From Cricetomys ansorgei (Eukaryota; Chordata; Mammalia; Rodentia; Nesomyidae): DNA of 64,000 bases. The stretch is taken from the NCBI GenBank assembly GCA_026225945.1, contig JAMJFZ010001815.1, positions 13,864,501 through 13,928,500 on the forward strand, written 5' to 3'. Under the pieces are notes generated by a model. The model was not told the DNA's origin and made no database searches. It saw only the letters and a program-made list of their open reading frames with translations. The position numbers and the translations under genes were made by a program. Of the stretch, positions 45,996-56,990 are shown one piece after another. Position 1 is the stretch's first letter; each line of letters opens with the position of its first letter.

Positions 45996-46229
45996 ACTCA
46001 CACGCTCACATACATACATATCCTGGTTTGACGTACTTAAGTTAACAAGAATAGTTAGCCAAAAGCAGAACTACAGAAGGAAAAAACAAAAACAAAAACA
46101 AAATAAGATTAATACATTTAGAGACTTTCTCAGAACTTTAGTGTACTTTTTGTTTTGGCAAGTGTTGCTGTCTACATGCTGAATTTTATGGCCTGAATGG
46201 TACTTCCATGATAGAGTCAGTCATGCTAA

Positions 46230-46445
46230 AGTCTTGGGGCCTACTAAGGTCTGGTGGCCTGTTACAAGAACCGGAGTTCAATTTCCAGCACCCATGCTGG
46301 TGGATCACACCCGCCTGTACCTCCAGGTAAAGAGATCTGCTGCCACCACCCAGCCTCCACTCTTCTCCACCGCCCTCTATAGACACCTGTACACTCATGC
46401 ATATATCTACCATGCCACATAATTTAAATGTAAATCTTAAACAAA
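46230..46445 (+). repeat. B3/B2-type SINE
   Basis: 'ccggagttcaatttccagca', 'cccatgctggtggatcacac' and 'ccgcctgtacctccag', ending with CATGCATATATC and an A-rich part. Head is diverged. Confidence 0.7.
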
Positions 46446-47449
46446 AATCCCTTGAGTGGCAGGATGTACTTCTTGACCATACTAAAAGACACCAAAATAA
46501 CAAATACCATCACAGTTTAGAACAGAACACATTTTGTGTGGGTCAGTGTCAGGACATTGCTATGAGTTTGATTTTCCATTCTATCAATATGGTGTCATTT
46601 GTTACACAGAATACAGTTTTGTTAGATAGCCCATACACATATACTTTTTTCTTCTACACTGTTTTCAGGGCTCATTCTAAAGACCAGATGCTAGAAAGTA
46701 ATTTTCTTCATTTTGAGCTTTGCCCATTCATAGACCATAGATGTAAGCCTTCCATGTACTGAAATGTAAGAATATTTCTGAAAACTGAAGGATTCTCTTT
46801 CTACAATTGGATGAGTGAGTCTGTAGGAATTTTCTATACATTTTGCAATTGAAAATGAAGGGGTTCCACCTCCCCCACAGTATCTTCCTACCCAGCACGA
46901 AGATGATAGTTAGAAAAAGACCCATGCAGGCGAAGCTCATTCAGCAGTGCATAGGCAGTTACATGTATTTCCAGCCCCCTGTGGCAAACATCTCAAGATG
47001 GGAATGTTGGGCTAGTACACGTTCACCATTTCTGTATGTACTGTACCCACAGGCTGTCCCATCATCTCACTAAAATTTAACCCAGCATTCACTTTCAATT
47101 CTACTAACTAATTTCAGATTGCTTACAAAAGCTTCCCAAACACAACTGGAAAACCCACGGGTTCCTTTCCAATTGCTGTGGTATTTATACATCTTAAGGA
47201 TCACACCTCCAATTTAGAATTCTGTATTAGTGTCCAGGGCTGACTGTAGCAGAGACCGGGAAGTTATATTTCTTCCAGCTAGTTCTCAGGAGGGTTTGGC
47301 AACAACTCTTCATGCCTTAATGACATTCCAGTGCGTTATTAATGGTTCCTTTTTGGAGAGTCTCTAGAAAGATCATTTTGTCACAAAGGTTTTGAAGCAA
47401 GGGTGAACGGAAGCATTTTCTGAAGAGACGCAAGAAAAGTCACCTGTGG
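46446..47449. other. Intergenic, no recognised feature
   Basis: About 1 kb of mixed sequence. Short open frames (46397-46762 plus, 46728-46940 minus) have no recognisable domain. No named repeat. Confidence 0.5.
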
Positions 47450-47605
47450 CACATCGAGACGGGTCAGGGCATTAAAGCACCTGTCAACAAAACTATCTGA
47501 ATTAACATCCAGAACCCATGCGTTGGATACCACATAGTATCCGTGACCTTTATATGTGCACCATGGCATACACACTAAATGAACAAATAAATGTAAAAAA
47601 TATTT
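47450..47605 (+). repeat. B3 SINE
   Basis: 'gggtcagggcattaaagcac', 'atccagaacccatgcgttgg', 'gtgcaccatggcatacacac' then an AAATAAATG tail. Forward orientation, truncated head. Confidence 0.75.
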
Positions 47606-47739
47606 GGTTAAAGTATCAGCTGTCGAAGGAAAACATTAACCACACAGGATTTTTATCATAACAAAGTGACTCTTTATAACAAGTTGGACAGGTATCTTGG
47701 ATGATTCTTGGCAGTGGTTTCTTTTGTGGAGGGTGTTGT

Positions 47740-47893
47740 TATTGTCTCCTTTTTGTAGTGGGACAAATCTCACTCTGTAAACCAGGTTGGCTTCAAACTT
47801 TGGCAGTCTTCCTGCCTCAGCCTCAGGAGAGATGCAATTGAAATGTCTGCTACCAAGCCTGGCTCTTGTTTTTTTTTTTTTTTTTTTTTTTTT
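47740..47893 (-). repeat. B1-type SINE plus poly-T run
   Basis: Reverse B1-like: 'ctcactctgtaaaccaggtt', 'ggcttcaaactttggcagtc', 'ctgctaccaagcctggct'. It is followed by 25 T (47869-47893). Confidence 0.75.
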
Positions 47894-48159
47894 AAGTGGC
47901 ATAGCCTGATCATAACTATGCTACAGAATTTCATCTCCATCCAGACCAAACATCCCTATCCTCAACCTGTATCTTATTTCATTTAGGCATTGGCTGAAAA
48001 TTTCTTAGTTGTACATTGCTATCACTGAATAAATGAACTGCACTAAATTGAAGTGAAAATGTTCTGAAATTATGTAAAGTTAAGTATTTAAAATTAACTA
48101 AATGTCTTACTAAAAATCACTGCTTCCGTTTGCCGGTGGTGATGGTGGTGGGATATTCG

Positions 48160-48290
48160 TGTTTGTGGCAAAGTCTCATATATACCAGGCTGAACTTGAA
48201 CTTGCTATTTAGCTGGGACAGATCTTGAACTCCTGATCGTCTTGCTTCCACCTTTCAAGTGCTTCACTTCCTCTCCTGGCTGTTTAAACA
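48160..48290 (-). repeat. B1/B4-like SINE, degraded
   Basis: 'ggcaaagtctcatatatacc', 'aggctgaacttgaacttgct', 'gatcttgaactcctgatcgt' in reverse B1-type order. Confidence 0.55.
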
Positions 48291-49149
48291 TGAATCCCAG
48301 CTGGAGAGTTCCACCTCCTGAGGCAAAGTCGGTGGCTGAGCTTTCGTCCACAGATGTGGCTTCTTCCGTACCCCCAAAACTGAGAGAGTCACACGGCTAT
48401 CCAGATATCCTCTTGAAGCTCCAAACAAGTGTTGCGTTCCCTTTCTGTCACCGTTCCCATAATCCCTAGGACAAAGTAGGTCTTTAATTGAGCAGATTCA
48501 TTAAGCATTTATCTCATCATAAATATTTTCAACCCTGAACATGTATTTCCCGACGCTTTAGGTAAGCTTGTTGTCACATCTACTAGATACATTGCAAAAC
48601 CCTATCCACAATTTTTCCTTTCCATTTAATTGTCTAATCGAAGCTAAAACTATTGTGATCTTTTCCAATGAAAGCCTGATCCTTAGGGTCCCATTTCATG
48701 GCTTGATGTTGTTGGGGTAGATACTTAAATTCTAACTTTGTAAAGGCTCTCCAGGTTCCTAGCTCCCCTCTCTCCATTCTTTGCTAAGATGTGCTCTCAG
48801 TATCCCTCTACTCTCTTTACTCCAAAACACCCATGCTTTCGAGTGAGAGTGTTCACATGTGGTATCCTGGATTGAATCATAACCTCACTTCATTCAGTTA
48901 GGAACCTCAGGCTTATCCTTCAGTTCCCAGACCAAATGTCAGATCCGAAGAGAGGAGTTTCTAGAATTTCTAGAGTTGATTTGTTTTTTCCTAACCTGTT
49001 TTACTATCAACAGATTTCCATTCTTTACAATATGTATGTTATAGTCTGACTCCATTTAGTGACTTTACTAATTATTTGTAATAATAGTAATAGCTTCCTA
49101 AATGACCAGGGAACTTGTTTTTCTATATAACTTTTTTTGTTTTTGTTTT
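48291..49149. other. Intergenic, no recognised feature
   Basis: No SINE, LINE or gene signature recognised. Open frame 48242-48469 begins in the SINE remnant and carries no domain. Confidence 0.5.
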
Positions 49150-49620
49150 CTGTTGCCCTGGTTAAAGGGTGACTTGTTTCTCTACTGTGAACTCACAAAC
49201 TGCTGGCTCTCACAATACAGAGAGTTTTCCTTCTAGTAATCAGTAAACAAGACAAGAGAATAGGACAGCAGGAATGATGTTTATATGACTGGTAGTCCCA
49301 GGTCCATGTGTCAGCGCTCAGAGGACAGCGGGAAGGAGATAACATCAGTCCGAAGTCACTGCTGAGTTAACCGAATCCCACCTAGATCCCTGTCTCCGCC
49401 AAACCGTTAATTTTAAGCTTTATGTCTTTGCTAACTGCATTCTGATTGTCTTTTGTGACCGACTCCCTTCCTCTACTTCCCTAGCAACCAGATTTGTATA
49501 AAAAGAGAACAGAAATGCTCTGGCAGCATCCAATCTCTTCCAACAGAGTGAGGACTGGCTGCCTTAATTAACTTCTTCATCCTGTAACCTCATGGTGTGT
49601 TGGGTTTTTTAATTGGTCGC
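49150..49620 (+). mobile_element. Candidate solo LTR with TATA box
   Basis: A block of about 470 bp begins near 'tgttgccctggttaaaggg' and carries TATAAAAAG at 49497-49505. Downstream is 'cttcttcatcctgtaacctc' and 'gtgttgggttttttaattgg', the kind of R/U5 sequence seen in rodent retroviral LTRs. No primer-binding site or internal coding region adjoins. The family is unknown to me and the borders are uncertain. Confidence 0.4.
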
Positions 49621-50144
49621 CATTCCTATGTTATAATTATATAATCACATGTAAGGAAATCTGAGTCAATATGACCAGGCATGAGGAATTCAGGGGAAGA
49701 TTAAAACTTTACATGTGTGGGAGAGAACGACGCTCTCCAGTATAAGACTACTTCCAGAGGGAGCACAACATTTATACAATGAACCTCATAGAAACCTGTT
49801 CCCAGAGCTTCCCGCCACCCCAGCATGTCCCATCCATTCTTTTATATTCCAGGAATCTTTGACACTAGGCTAAGCTTTTCACAGTTCACCCTCTGGAGTC
49901 CTGTACTCTCTCACTCTTACCAACATTTCCTTCGTTGTGTTCCACCTTAGAAGCTATACAGTGATCATTCTTGGGTGTTCGGGGAACTTGGCAGCCCTAC
50001 AGCTCTCTGCCCATCAAATCAGACAGAGATCACTTTCTTTCCATTTTCCTCACAGAAGATATTCAGGGATTCTAATTCTCGATGCCATATATGCCATTAT
50101 TGAATTAGGAGCTACTTCCTTTCCCAGCTTGTGAGCTTTGTAAA

Positions 50145-50519
50145 TGTAACAGAGCTCAGACCTTAGCACAACTGACTCCATGATGGAAGTACCATTCAGA
50201 CTGTAAAACTCAGTACACAGACAATACCACTTGATAAAACTAAAACAAAGGCCTAATCCATCCCATTCCTTATAGAAAAGACCCTAAATGTATTAACCTT
50301 GCCTTTTGGTTTCTGTAGTTCTTCTAGCTAACTGTTCTTTTTAACTGAACTATGTCAACCCAGGACATGGTTTTTTGTGCTTAAAAGCTCACCCTGAGAA
50401 AGGCTAAGGGCTACACTGGGATTCCAAACACCCAGTGTAGCAGCCGGCTGGCTAATAAAGACTTTCTATTGGCTTAAACCCATGTGTGAGCAATCTTCTC
50501 TGGTGGCTACCCTACAACA
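50145..50519 (+). mobile_element. Solo LTR, rodent ERV family
   Basis: About 375 bp with TG start ('tgtaacagagctcagacc') and CA end ('ggctaccctacaaca'). A poly(A) signal lies in 'ggctaataaagactttctat' at about 50453. A shorter copy of the same 3' part lies in reverse at 45808-45955, which supports repeat status. There is no internal retroviral sequence beside it. Confidence 0.72.
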
Positions 50520-50754
50520 GTAGGAACAGGCAGGGAAAATGCTTGATTTGTACCAAGTGTACATCCTTAGGACCTAACAGTAGCTGGCAGTTAAGTAGAT
50601 GCTAAGTAAATACTTGACAAACAAACAAATATCTTTACAGAAGCATGCCTTGAGATGGCTCAGACTATTTCTCCATTAATTTTTGCTAGAAAGCAAGACA
50701 TCTTTTTCATGTAATGATATTTTAAAAAAAAATAGTTTCCCAAACTTTTCTAAA

Positions 50755-50885
50755 TCAGTGTTTGATAGTGTCTCATGTGTTCCAGGCTGGCCTCGAACTT
50801 GCCGTGTATGCTGGGATGATCTTGAACATTAGGTCTTCCTTCCTCCTTCTCTTCAGTGCAGGGATTACAGACATGCACCACTATT
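50755..50885 (-). repeat. B4/RSINE-type SINE
   Basis: 'gatagtgtctcatgtgttcc', 'aggctggcctcgaacttgcc', 'agtgcagggattacagacat'. Reverse orientation. Two chance open frames cross it. Confidence 0.75.
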
Positions 50886-51369
50886 CCCGCATACCTATTT
50901 CTAACTTCAGCAGTATGATAACTATAGAGAAAGAGAAGAAGCATTATCAGCGTATAGGCTCTGCAAGAAAAAAAAATACACTGAATTATTTAAAATATTA
51001 TCCTGCAGGGATAATGGGACAGGGAACAAGGAAACACCACCGCTATTGACTTAAACACTGACACGGCGATGCTGCAAGGGAACACTCCGCATTTTCTCTT
51101 TTCTGGGACAGTGGACAAAGTTTGTTTCTTCACTTGTGGTGTATAAGGTCCCTGTAGGAAACGATTCTACAGTTGCAGCTGGAAACTGCTCCTCAACCAG
51201 CCAGAAGAAATGGCAAGGAGAGTAAGTTCTGATCTTAAGTCAGTGCTGCTGTGCTATTTTCTCCACTTACGAAGAATTGACAAAAACCAGTTTTCACCTT
51301 ATTGCTGTAGAAGTTAAAACTGTCCTGAGTGCATTTGCACACACACAAAAGAATCCGTTGGTGCAATAA
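50886..51369. other. Intergenic, no recognised feature
   Basis: About 480 bp without recognised genes or repeats. Confidence 0.5.
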
Positions 51370-51510
51370 TGGTGAGAAAGCTCAACAAAGGTAAAGGTGA
51401 TTGCCCCCAAAGTCTGAGGGTCTGAGTTTGACCCTTGGAACCCAAATAAAGGCAGAAGGAGAGTCCAATTCCACAAAGTTGTTCTCTGACCTATACATGT
51501 GTGCAATTAC
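51370..51510 (+). repeat. B3 SINE
   Basis: 'ggtgagaaagctcaacaaag', 'tgagtttgacccttggaacc', 'gttctctgacctatacatgt'. Forward orientation, running into the GA repeat. Confidence 0.7.
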
Positions 51511-51511
51511 A

Positions 51512-51580
51512 AAGAGAGAGAGAGAGAGACAGAGACAAGAGACAGAGACAGAGAGACACAGAGAGAGAGAGGCAGAGAGA
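51512..51580. repeat. (GA)n purine microsatellite
   Basis: Imperfect GAGA/GACAGA repeat of about 70 bp at the 3' end of the B3. Open frames of Arg/Glu repeats come from it. Confidence 0.93.
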
Positions 51581-51607
51581 ACATTTTTAATCCACTAGTT
51601 ATTTTGT

Positions 51608-51802
51608 GGGTTTTAAAAAAAAATTTTATTTTTATTTCATATGCATTGGTGTTTTGCCTGAATGTATGTCTGTGTGAGGGCGTTGGATATGGAAACTGGA
51701 GTTATGGACAGCTGTTAGCTGTCATCTGGGTGTGGGAATTGAACCCTGGATCCTCTGGAAAAGCAACCAATGCTCTTAACCACTGAGCCATCTCTCTAGC
51801 CT
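51608..51802 (-). repeat. B3 SINE
   Basis: Reverse B3: 'ttggtgttttgcctgaatgt', 'aattgaaccctggatcctct', 'taaccactgagccatctctc', 'tagcct'. It faces the B3 at 51370-51510. Confidence 0.85.
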
Positions 51803-51944
51803 CAAAATCCACTAGTTTTAAATAAACTTAAGTTCTTCTATTTTCTTTTTTAACTGATTAAAGCCAATGGATACACCACCAATGGCTGTTTAACAGAAAA
51901 TGTTAAAATTTATGTAGAATGTGCTTTGAAATTTAAAATTACTT

Positions 51945-52205
51945 AGGGTAAAGGTGAAAATAATAAAAGAATGAAATAAAGGAAAGGATTAGGGTAAAAG
52001 GAAAAAAGGAGAGAAATAAGGCAAAAGAAAGGAAAAAAAGAATAAGTGAACAAGAGAAAATGGCAAGATAAAACAGTCTGAAAAAGGAAAAACGCATAAA
52101 CAATAATTGACAAATACAAAAGAGAATAAAAATTAAATACATTTTGTTTAAAAAAAAGTCAAAATACTACTAAATATAAGGTTAAAAAAAAAGAGAGAGA
52201 GATTT
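51945..52205. repeat. Polypurine (A/G) low-complexity tract
   Basis: About 260 bp almost entirely A and G on the + strand, with units such as aaaggaaaggattagggt and gagaaataaggcaaaaga. There is no exact period. Confidence 0.85.
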
Positions 52206-53599
52206 ACTAAAATTGAGGGTTGTGGGAGAACAGGTGGCCCAGTTTCTTCCCGGGTGCTTTTCTCTTATTTAATCTGCTCCTGAGTTCTGATCAGCCGAGC
52301 ATGAGATGTTTGCCAGAGCCACAGTTGACTCTAGCCTGAGAGCCCCTGATTCTCTCGTATTCCTGGCGTGGCTAACACTCTAGTCAGAGCTGTCTTCCTA
52401 GTGTTTTGAAAGGGGAGGGGGGCACACACTACAGCCTTCAGATCTAAGATAACCAGTCTCTATAATTTCAAACTCTGCTTTGCATTAAACGTCTTGGTGT
52501 AGGGATGAGGCCCTGTAAGACTCGTACCCTACTAGATTTTCAGAGTTCTTAGTCCTCTGGTGCAGTTTATGATGATAGGTGGCTTTAAAGTTTGGGCCCC
52601 TTGTGACCTCAGCCCTATGGCTGTCTGTCTTTCCACAGCTGCCTTCTGTGGCTATCCTACCCCAGGGTGTATACCAGACTGTCCTCAGGCCCTTTGAGCT
52701 GTGGGTTATTCCTTGGCATTAGGTTCCCAGGGTATATAGGTATTACCAAACAGCTTCCCTCTCAAGATGTGCCCAGCAACATCCCTGGAGGACACAGAAA
52801 ATGACAAAATGGACCTTCTCTATTGCTGACTTATTTTGCCAGAGGAGTCAGTACCTCACCAGACCCTGACTGGAGGTTCTGGGAACAGCAGGATGTCTTT
52901 TGGATGAGACTACCACTGTCCTCACATATTTTATAGCTCAAGTCACCATTAGAGGTTCATTAGGACAAAAATTCTTAGTGGACAAAGAACCTGTCAACCT
53001 TACCTTTCAGACCTGTTCGGCATAATGGATTCTATGTGCAGGGAGAGGCTGAGACTACAATTGAGTGTGTGGCTTTTTTTTTTTTTTAATATGAAAGGAA
53101 GCAGCATGAGCTGTCTCCCAAAAGATGGGCTGCTTATACATAAGGCAAAGAAAATAAAATGAAGAAGAAAAAGAGGAAATTCTTTAAATGATTTTCTAAA
53201 TTAAAAAAAAAAATACTGATCAATAGAATAAACTGCTTACAGAGTTTTATATAATTTTAAAACTTCCAAGAGTTACAGGTGAACAAATTGGACCTTGGTA
53301 ATTTTCTAAGTCTGCATCCATTCTGTAACTTCTGTCTAAGCTTTTGGAATCGGGGCCAATTATTCAGATGCCGTCTACTAACGCTGTCACTTTTGTGTGG
53401 TATGGATGTACTATAATTAGGTTTTGTAAACTTGAGACAAACCTAGACATATATGGAAAAAGGGAATCTCAACTGAGGAATTGTCTCCAACAGATTGACT
53501 GTGGCCATATCTATGAGGCATTTTCTTCATTGCTGATTGACATGAAAGGGCCTGGTACACTGTGGTTGTTGCCACCCCTGGGGAGGTGGATCTGGGCTG
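52206..53599. other. Intergenic, unassigned, possibly an old repeat
   Basis: 52220-53000 is relatively GC-rich and compact, with the look of an old L1 or retroviral internal fragment, but I recognise no diagnostic motif. The open frame 53344-53604 (86 aa) has no recognised domain. Confidence 0.4.
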
Positions 53600-53810
53600 T
53601 CTAAGGAAAGTAGCTGAGCAGTCAAGTAAGCAGCATTCTGCTGTGGTCTCTGCTTCAGTTCCTGCCTTTAGGTTCCTGTCTTGCTCCTGTCCTACCTTCT
53701 CTCAGTTAACAAACTGTTACCTGGAAGTGTAAGATGAAATAGTGTTCCCTCCCCATGTTGCTTTTGATCGTTGTTTTGGCACAACAATAGAAAACAAGCT
53801 AATACAATAT
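53600..53810. mobile_element. Rodent LTR-like repeat fragment
   Basis: 'gtcaagtaagcagcattctg', 'ctgcttcagttcctgccttt', 'ggttcctgtcttgctcctgt' and 'aacaatagaaaacaagctaa' match, in reverse, the same family as 26083-26445. Confidence 0.65.
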
Positions 53811-54059
53811 GTCACAGATATCCTGCCCTGGATTTCACGATAAATAGTGAGATATCAGATGCATAGTGAAATTCTAGGGGAAGTTCCATGTTTATTATTC
53901 TTTCAAAAATGGTTCAAATAGTGGAAGATAGAAGTTATTGCTGTATTTTTTATCTTCTATGTTTCTGATTAAAATGTAAGGTCTAGATAAGCTAAGACAC
54001 ATTTTAAGTGGTAATAATATCTTTTGATTGGATCATTGCAAACACTCCTAATTGGTTGA

Positions 54060-54270
54060 TGTGATGGTTTGATTGATAAAGGTCCCCATAGGCTCATATA
54101 TTTGAATTCTTGGTCTCCTGGTCTCCAATTGGTGAAACTGTTTGGGATGGATTTTGAGGTGTGGCCTTGTTGGAAATGTGGTGGACTTTGATGTTCCAAA
54201 AGCCCATGGCATTCCAAGTTAGAACTCTCTCTCTCTCTCTGTCTCTCCCTCTCTCTCCCTCCCTCTCTCT

Positions 54271-54324
<54 letters not shown>

Positions 54325-54510
54325 CATGATTGTGGATCAGATGTAAGCTCTAAGTTACTATTCTAGTGGCATGCCTGTTTGCCTGCTACCATGCTCCCCA
54401 CTATGATGATTATGGACCTTAGACCTCTGAAACATGAGCCTCAATAAACTATTGTACAAGTTGCCTAGGTGATGATCTCTCTTTACAGAAACAAGAAAGT
54501 AACTAAGAGG
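54060..54510. mobile_element. Rodent LTR-like repeat with internal (CT)n
   Basis: Starts tgtgatggtttgattgataa, then 'gaggtgtggccttgttggaa', then the CT tract, then 'accatgctccccactatgat', 'gaaacatgagcctcaataaa' and 'gaaagtaactaagag'. A common rodent repeat with a TG start. A second, shorter copy in reverse lies at 63180-63430. Confidence 0.7.
54224..54320. repeat. (CT)n microsatellite
   Basis: About 97 bp of CTCT with CCCT interruptions, inside the LTR-like element. The long polypeptide frames on either strand are repeat artefacts. Confidence 0.96.
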
Positions 54511-54589
54511 TCATCATGAAGACCAGAGAGGGAGGTAACTCTTTTAGCCTCCTGCCACTCTGGACCATGGTGTCATTGTGTACATTACC

Positions 54590-54960
54590 CTCTTTCTTGT
54601 AGTTCCTGCTTTTTGATGTAATGTACTAGTCTGTGTCTTTTGATTGAGAAATTAAGAACATTAATATTCCAATTATTGAAAAGTGTGTATTGGTTCCTGC
54701 CATTTTGTTGATTTTTGTAATGATTAAATTTTTTCCCTATTCTTTTGCTTAACTATTATTTTAGCATGGTTTATTCTTTCATATTGTCTTGTAGATGGAT
54801 TGTTTTCCTTCAATATGAAGAATTCTTTCAAGTATGTTCTGTATTCTTTCAAGAACTGACTTAGGGGTAATAACTTCCTTTAGACTTTTTTAACCATGGA
54901 AAGTTTATTTTTCCTTCCATTATGACAGATAGCTTTGCTGGGCACAGTAGTTTGGGTTGA
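54590..54960 (-). mobile_element. L1 ORF2 fragment, diverged
   Basis: 'tctgtgtcttttgattgaga', 'aattaagaacattaatattc' and 'gatagctttgctgggcacag' with 'tagtttgggttgatagttg' are reverse ORF2 phrases of rodent L1. Strongly mutated. Confidence 0.65.
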
Positions 54961-54964
54961 TAGT

Positions 54965-55190
54965 TGAAATTGCTTTTTTATTAAACCAGTAAAAAATTTT
55001 TTGAGATAATTATATCACTTTCCCTTTCCCTTCTCTCCTTCCCAACCTTCACATATACCCTCCTTGATCTCTTTCAAATTTGTTGCCTCTTTTTCATTAA
55101 TTGCTTTACATGCATTTATGCATATGTACATGTGTATATGCACTTTTTTCAGGTAGGTGACTTCTTTTCTTTTTTAATTCTGTAGAGGAA
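54965..55190 (-). mobile_element. L1 3' end fragment
   Basis: 'ctctccttcccaaccttcac', 'accctccttgatctctttca' and 'cattaattgctttacatgca' match the reverse L1 3' UTR at 4370-4480. It may belong to the same copy as 56190-56990. Confidence 0.65.
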
Positions 55191-55224
55191 CATTTAACCC
55201 TTTAATCCAGCAACATGGCTGTTC

Positions 55225-55980
55225 TAGGGTAGAAAGAATGTTAGTACATACCTTTAATCCAAACCAAAAAGGCATGGTGGCACATGCCCTTAGTTCCCAA
55301 GACAGAAATAAGTAGATGCAAAGGAAGAAGCAGAGACAGGAAGCAGAGCTCAGAAGGAGTCAGTGTCAGGAAGTGACATCTGAAATGAATCAGTGAAGAA
55401 CAGGCAAAGTGACTAATCAGAGGAAGAGTTAGTAGAGTGAGTCAGAGTGAGGATACTCCCAACTCTCACTATATAAAAGCAGGCTCTCAGTACAGAGAGG
55501 AGGCAGTCAGTTAGAGAATCAGTCAGATAAGACACAGAGGCCATTCAGCAGGAGTCACTATCAGACAGGAAGAGTGTGTTTGAGAGAGTCAGCTAACATT
55601 AAGAATGAGTTTGAAGCTGAGCAGAGCAAGTTCAGTCAGAGAAGTTGTAAGAGTCAGCCAGTCAACCAGAGTGAGAAGAATTCAGTTAGAAATAGACAGC
55701 TAACTCAGAAGGTCAATGTGAACCAGTCAGCTTGGAGAAGAGTTTGAATCAGAACAGTGAGTGAATTAGCTCAGCCAATCAGAAAAGTCAGTTGAGTTCA
55801 GTACAGCTCTGAGTTCAGAAGGAGGTAGTCAGAGTGAACTTAGTCAGCAGCAAGTCTCCAAGGGCAGGCAAAAGGACCAGACTCCCACACTCCAGCTTGT
55901 AGGAACTTTGCAAGAACACCAAGCCAGACAAACATAAAATATATTTAGCAGACTTTGCAGGTTCTTTGTCTGCCGCTTCA
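55225..55980 (+). repeat. GTCAG-rich element with TATA box
   Basis: Begins with a B1-like stretch ('catggtggcacatgccctta'). It then has TATAAAAG at 55472-55479, followed by about 380 bp of irregular GTCAG/GAGTCAG/CAGAG units, almost all purine plus TC. It looks like the U3-R part of a rodent retroelement or a degenerate satellite-like expansion. No coding capacity. I do not recognise the family. Confidence 0.5.
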
Positions 55981-56189
55981 GTCTCTGTGAGTGCCTAAGA
56001 GTGCTGACCAATTGGCACTGTGGGGCTTGTTCTCCTGGTATCCTAAATCCCCAATCCCCACAATCCTTGTACATCTCTTTTAACACTCTTACCTTATGAC
56101 AGAGTTTTGCTTTTGACACCAAGGTTCTGTTGATGTGACCAAAGAGTCATTAAAATTTTTGAAAAGTCATGTATGCACTAAGACAAATG

Positions 56190-56430
56190 ATAGAGAGTTA
56201 ATGTGTTACGACCAAAAGGAGAACCGGTAAGGGTTTACTTGTTGAGCAGATCTTAAGTCTAATTAGATAGTTGTTAGTTACTGCCAAGGTCCTTATGGTT
56301 ATTCTGCCACGTTGTTTGCTGATGTGGTTTATAGGTATCATAGGTAGGTAGGACTGTTGGTTGCTTCTTCCCTCCCTTGAAAGATTGCATGGTGCTTTCT
56401 GGTACCACAAAAGCTAGTCTTCAGGAAGCA
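56190..56430 (-). mobile_element. L1 3' UTR, first part
   Basis: Parallel to 5090-5320: 'cttaagtctaattagatagt', 'gctgatgtggtttataggta', 'ggttgcttcttccctccctt', 'caaaagctagtcttcagg'. Confidence 0.75.
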
Positions 56431-56880
56431 TAAGGGCCTGTGCTTACTTACCGGGCCAAGGTTTCCTGATATGGCAGGTCGAGGAATGAAGGCTACCAGG
56501 TTTGGGTTGAAGGGTCCACAGCAAAACAAATGCTGTGACTGGTTTTATTGGGAGCAATCAGACTTTTCATACCTTTATTAGAAATAGAACATAATGTCAG
56601 TTGCCAGGATCAATGCAGTGATGGTTGCCAGGATACAATGATGTTTGCATGTTCACAGGGTAGATAAGATTAATGTCTAAAGGTGCTTTCATGCTTTCTT
56701 GAGTACTAAGGGAACATAAAGAGACATATTAAGTGGTCTGAGTGATCCACTGCTTGAGGGAGTATGTCAGTCTCTCAGGATCTTGGCAAAATGCCCAGGA
56801 GTCATGGACTCTAGCCTGAGAAGCCTATGATGCATGTCTCTCAAGGCAGCTAGGCCAGGACAGCTCTATGATACCCTGCA
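56427..56880. mobile_element. Unclassified insertion inside the L1 3' UTR
   Basis: About 455 bp that interrupts an L1 3' UTR: the copy at 5308-5395 has no such insert. The interior ('tgcttactta', 'ggtttcctgatatggcaggt', 'tgtcagtctctcaggatctt') does not match a family I can name. LTR is the likeliest class given size. Confidence 0.5.
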
Positions 56881-56990
56881 AGAGAGGAGGCTTCCAGGTT
56901 ATTTCCAGCTCAGGGGTCTTTGAACCCTGTATCTGAAGTGTGTAGTGTCTTCAGGAATAGGCACGTCTGTGGGGGGCTATCTTGACTATG
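56881..56990 (-). mobile_element. L1 3' UTR, second part
   Basis: 'agaggaggcttccaggttat', 'ttccagctcaggggtctttg' and 'aagtgtgtagtgtcttcagg' resume the match to 5305-5390. Confidence 0.72.

Noticed and set aside
54094..54346. Arg/Glu- and Leu/Ser-repeat open frames
   Set aside because: Products of the (CT)n microsatellite.
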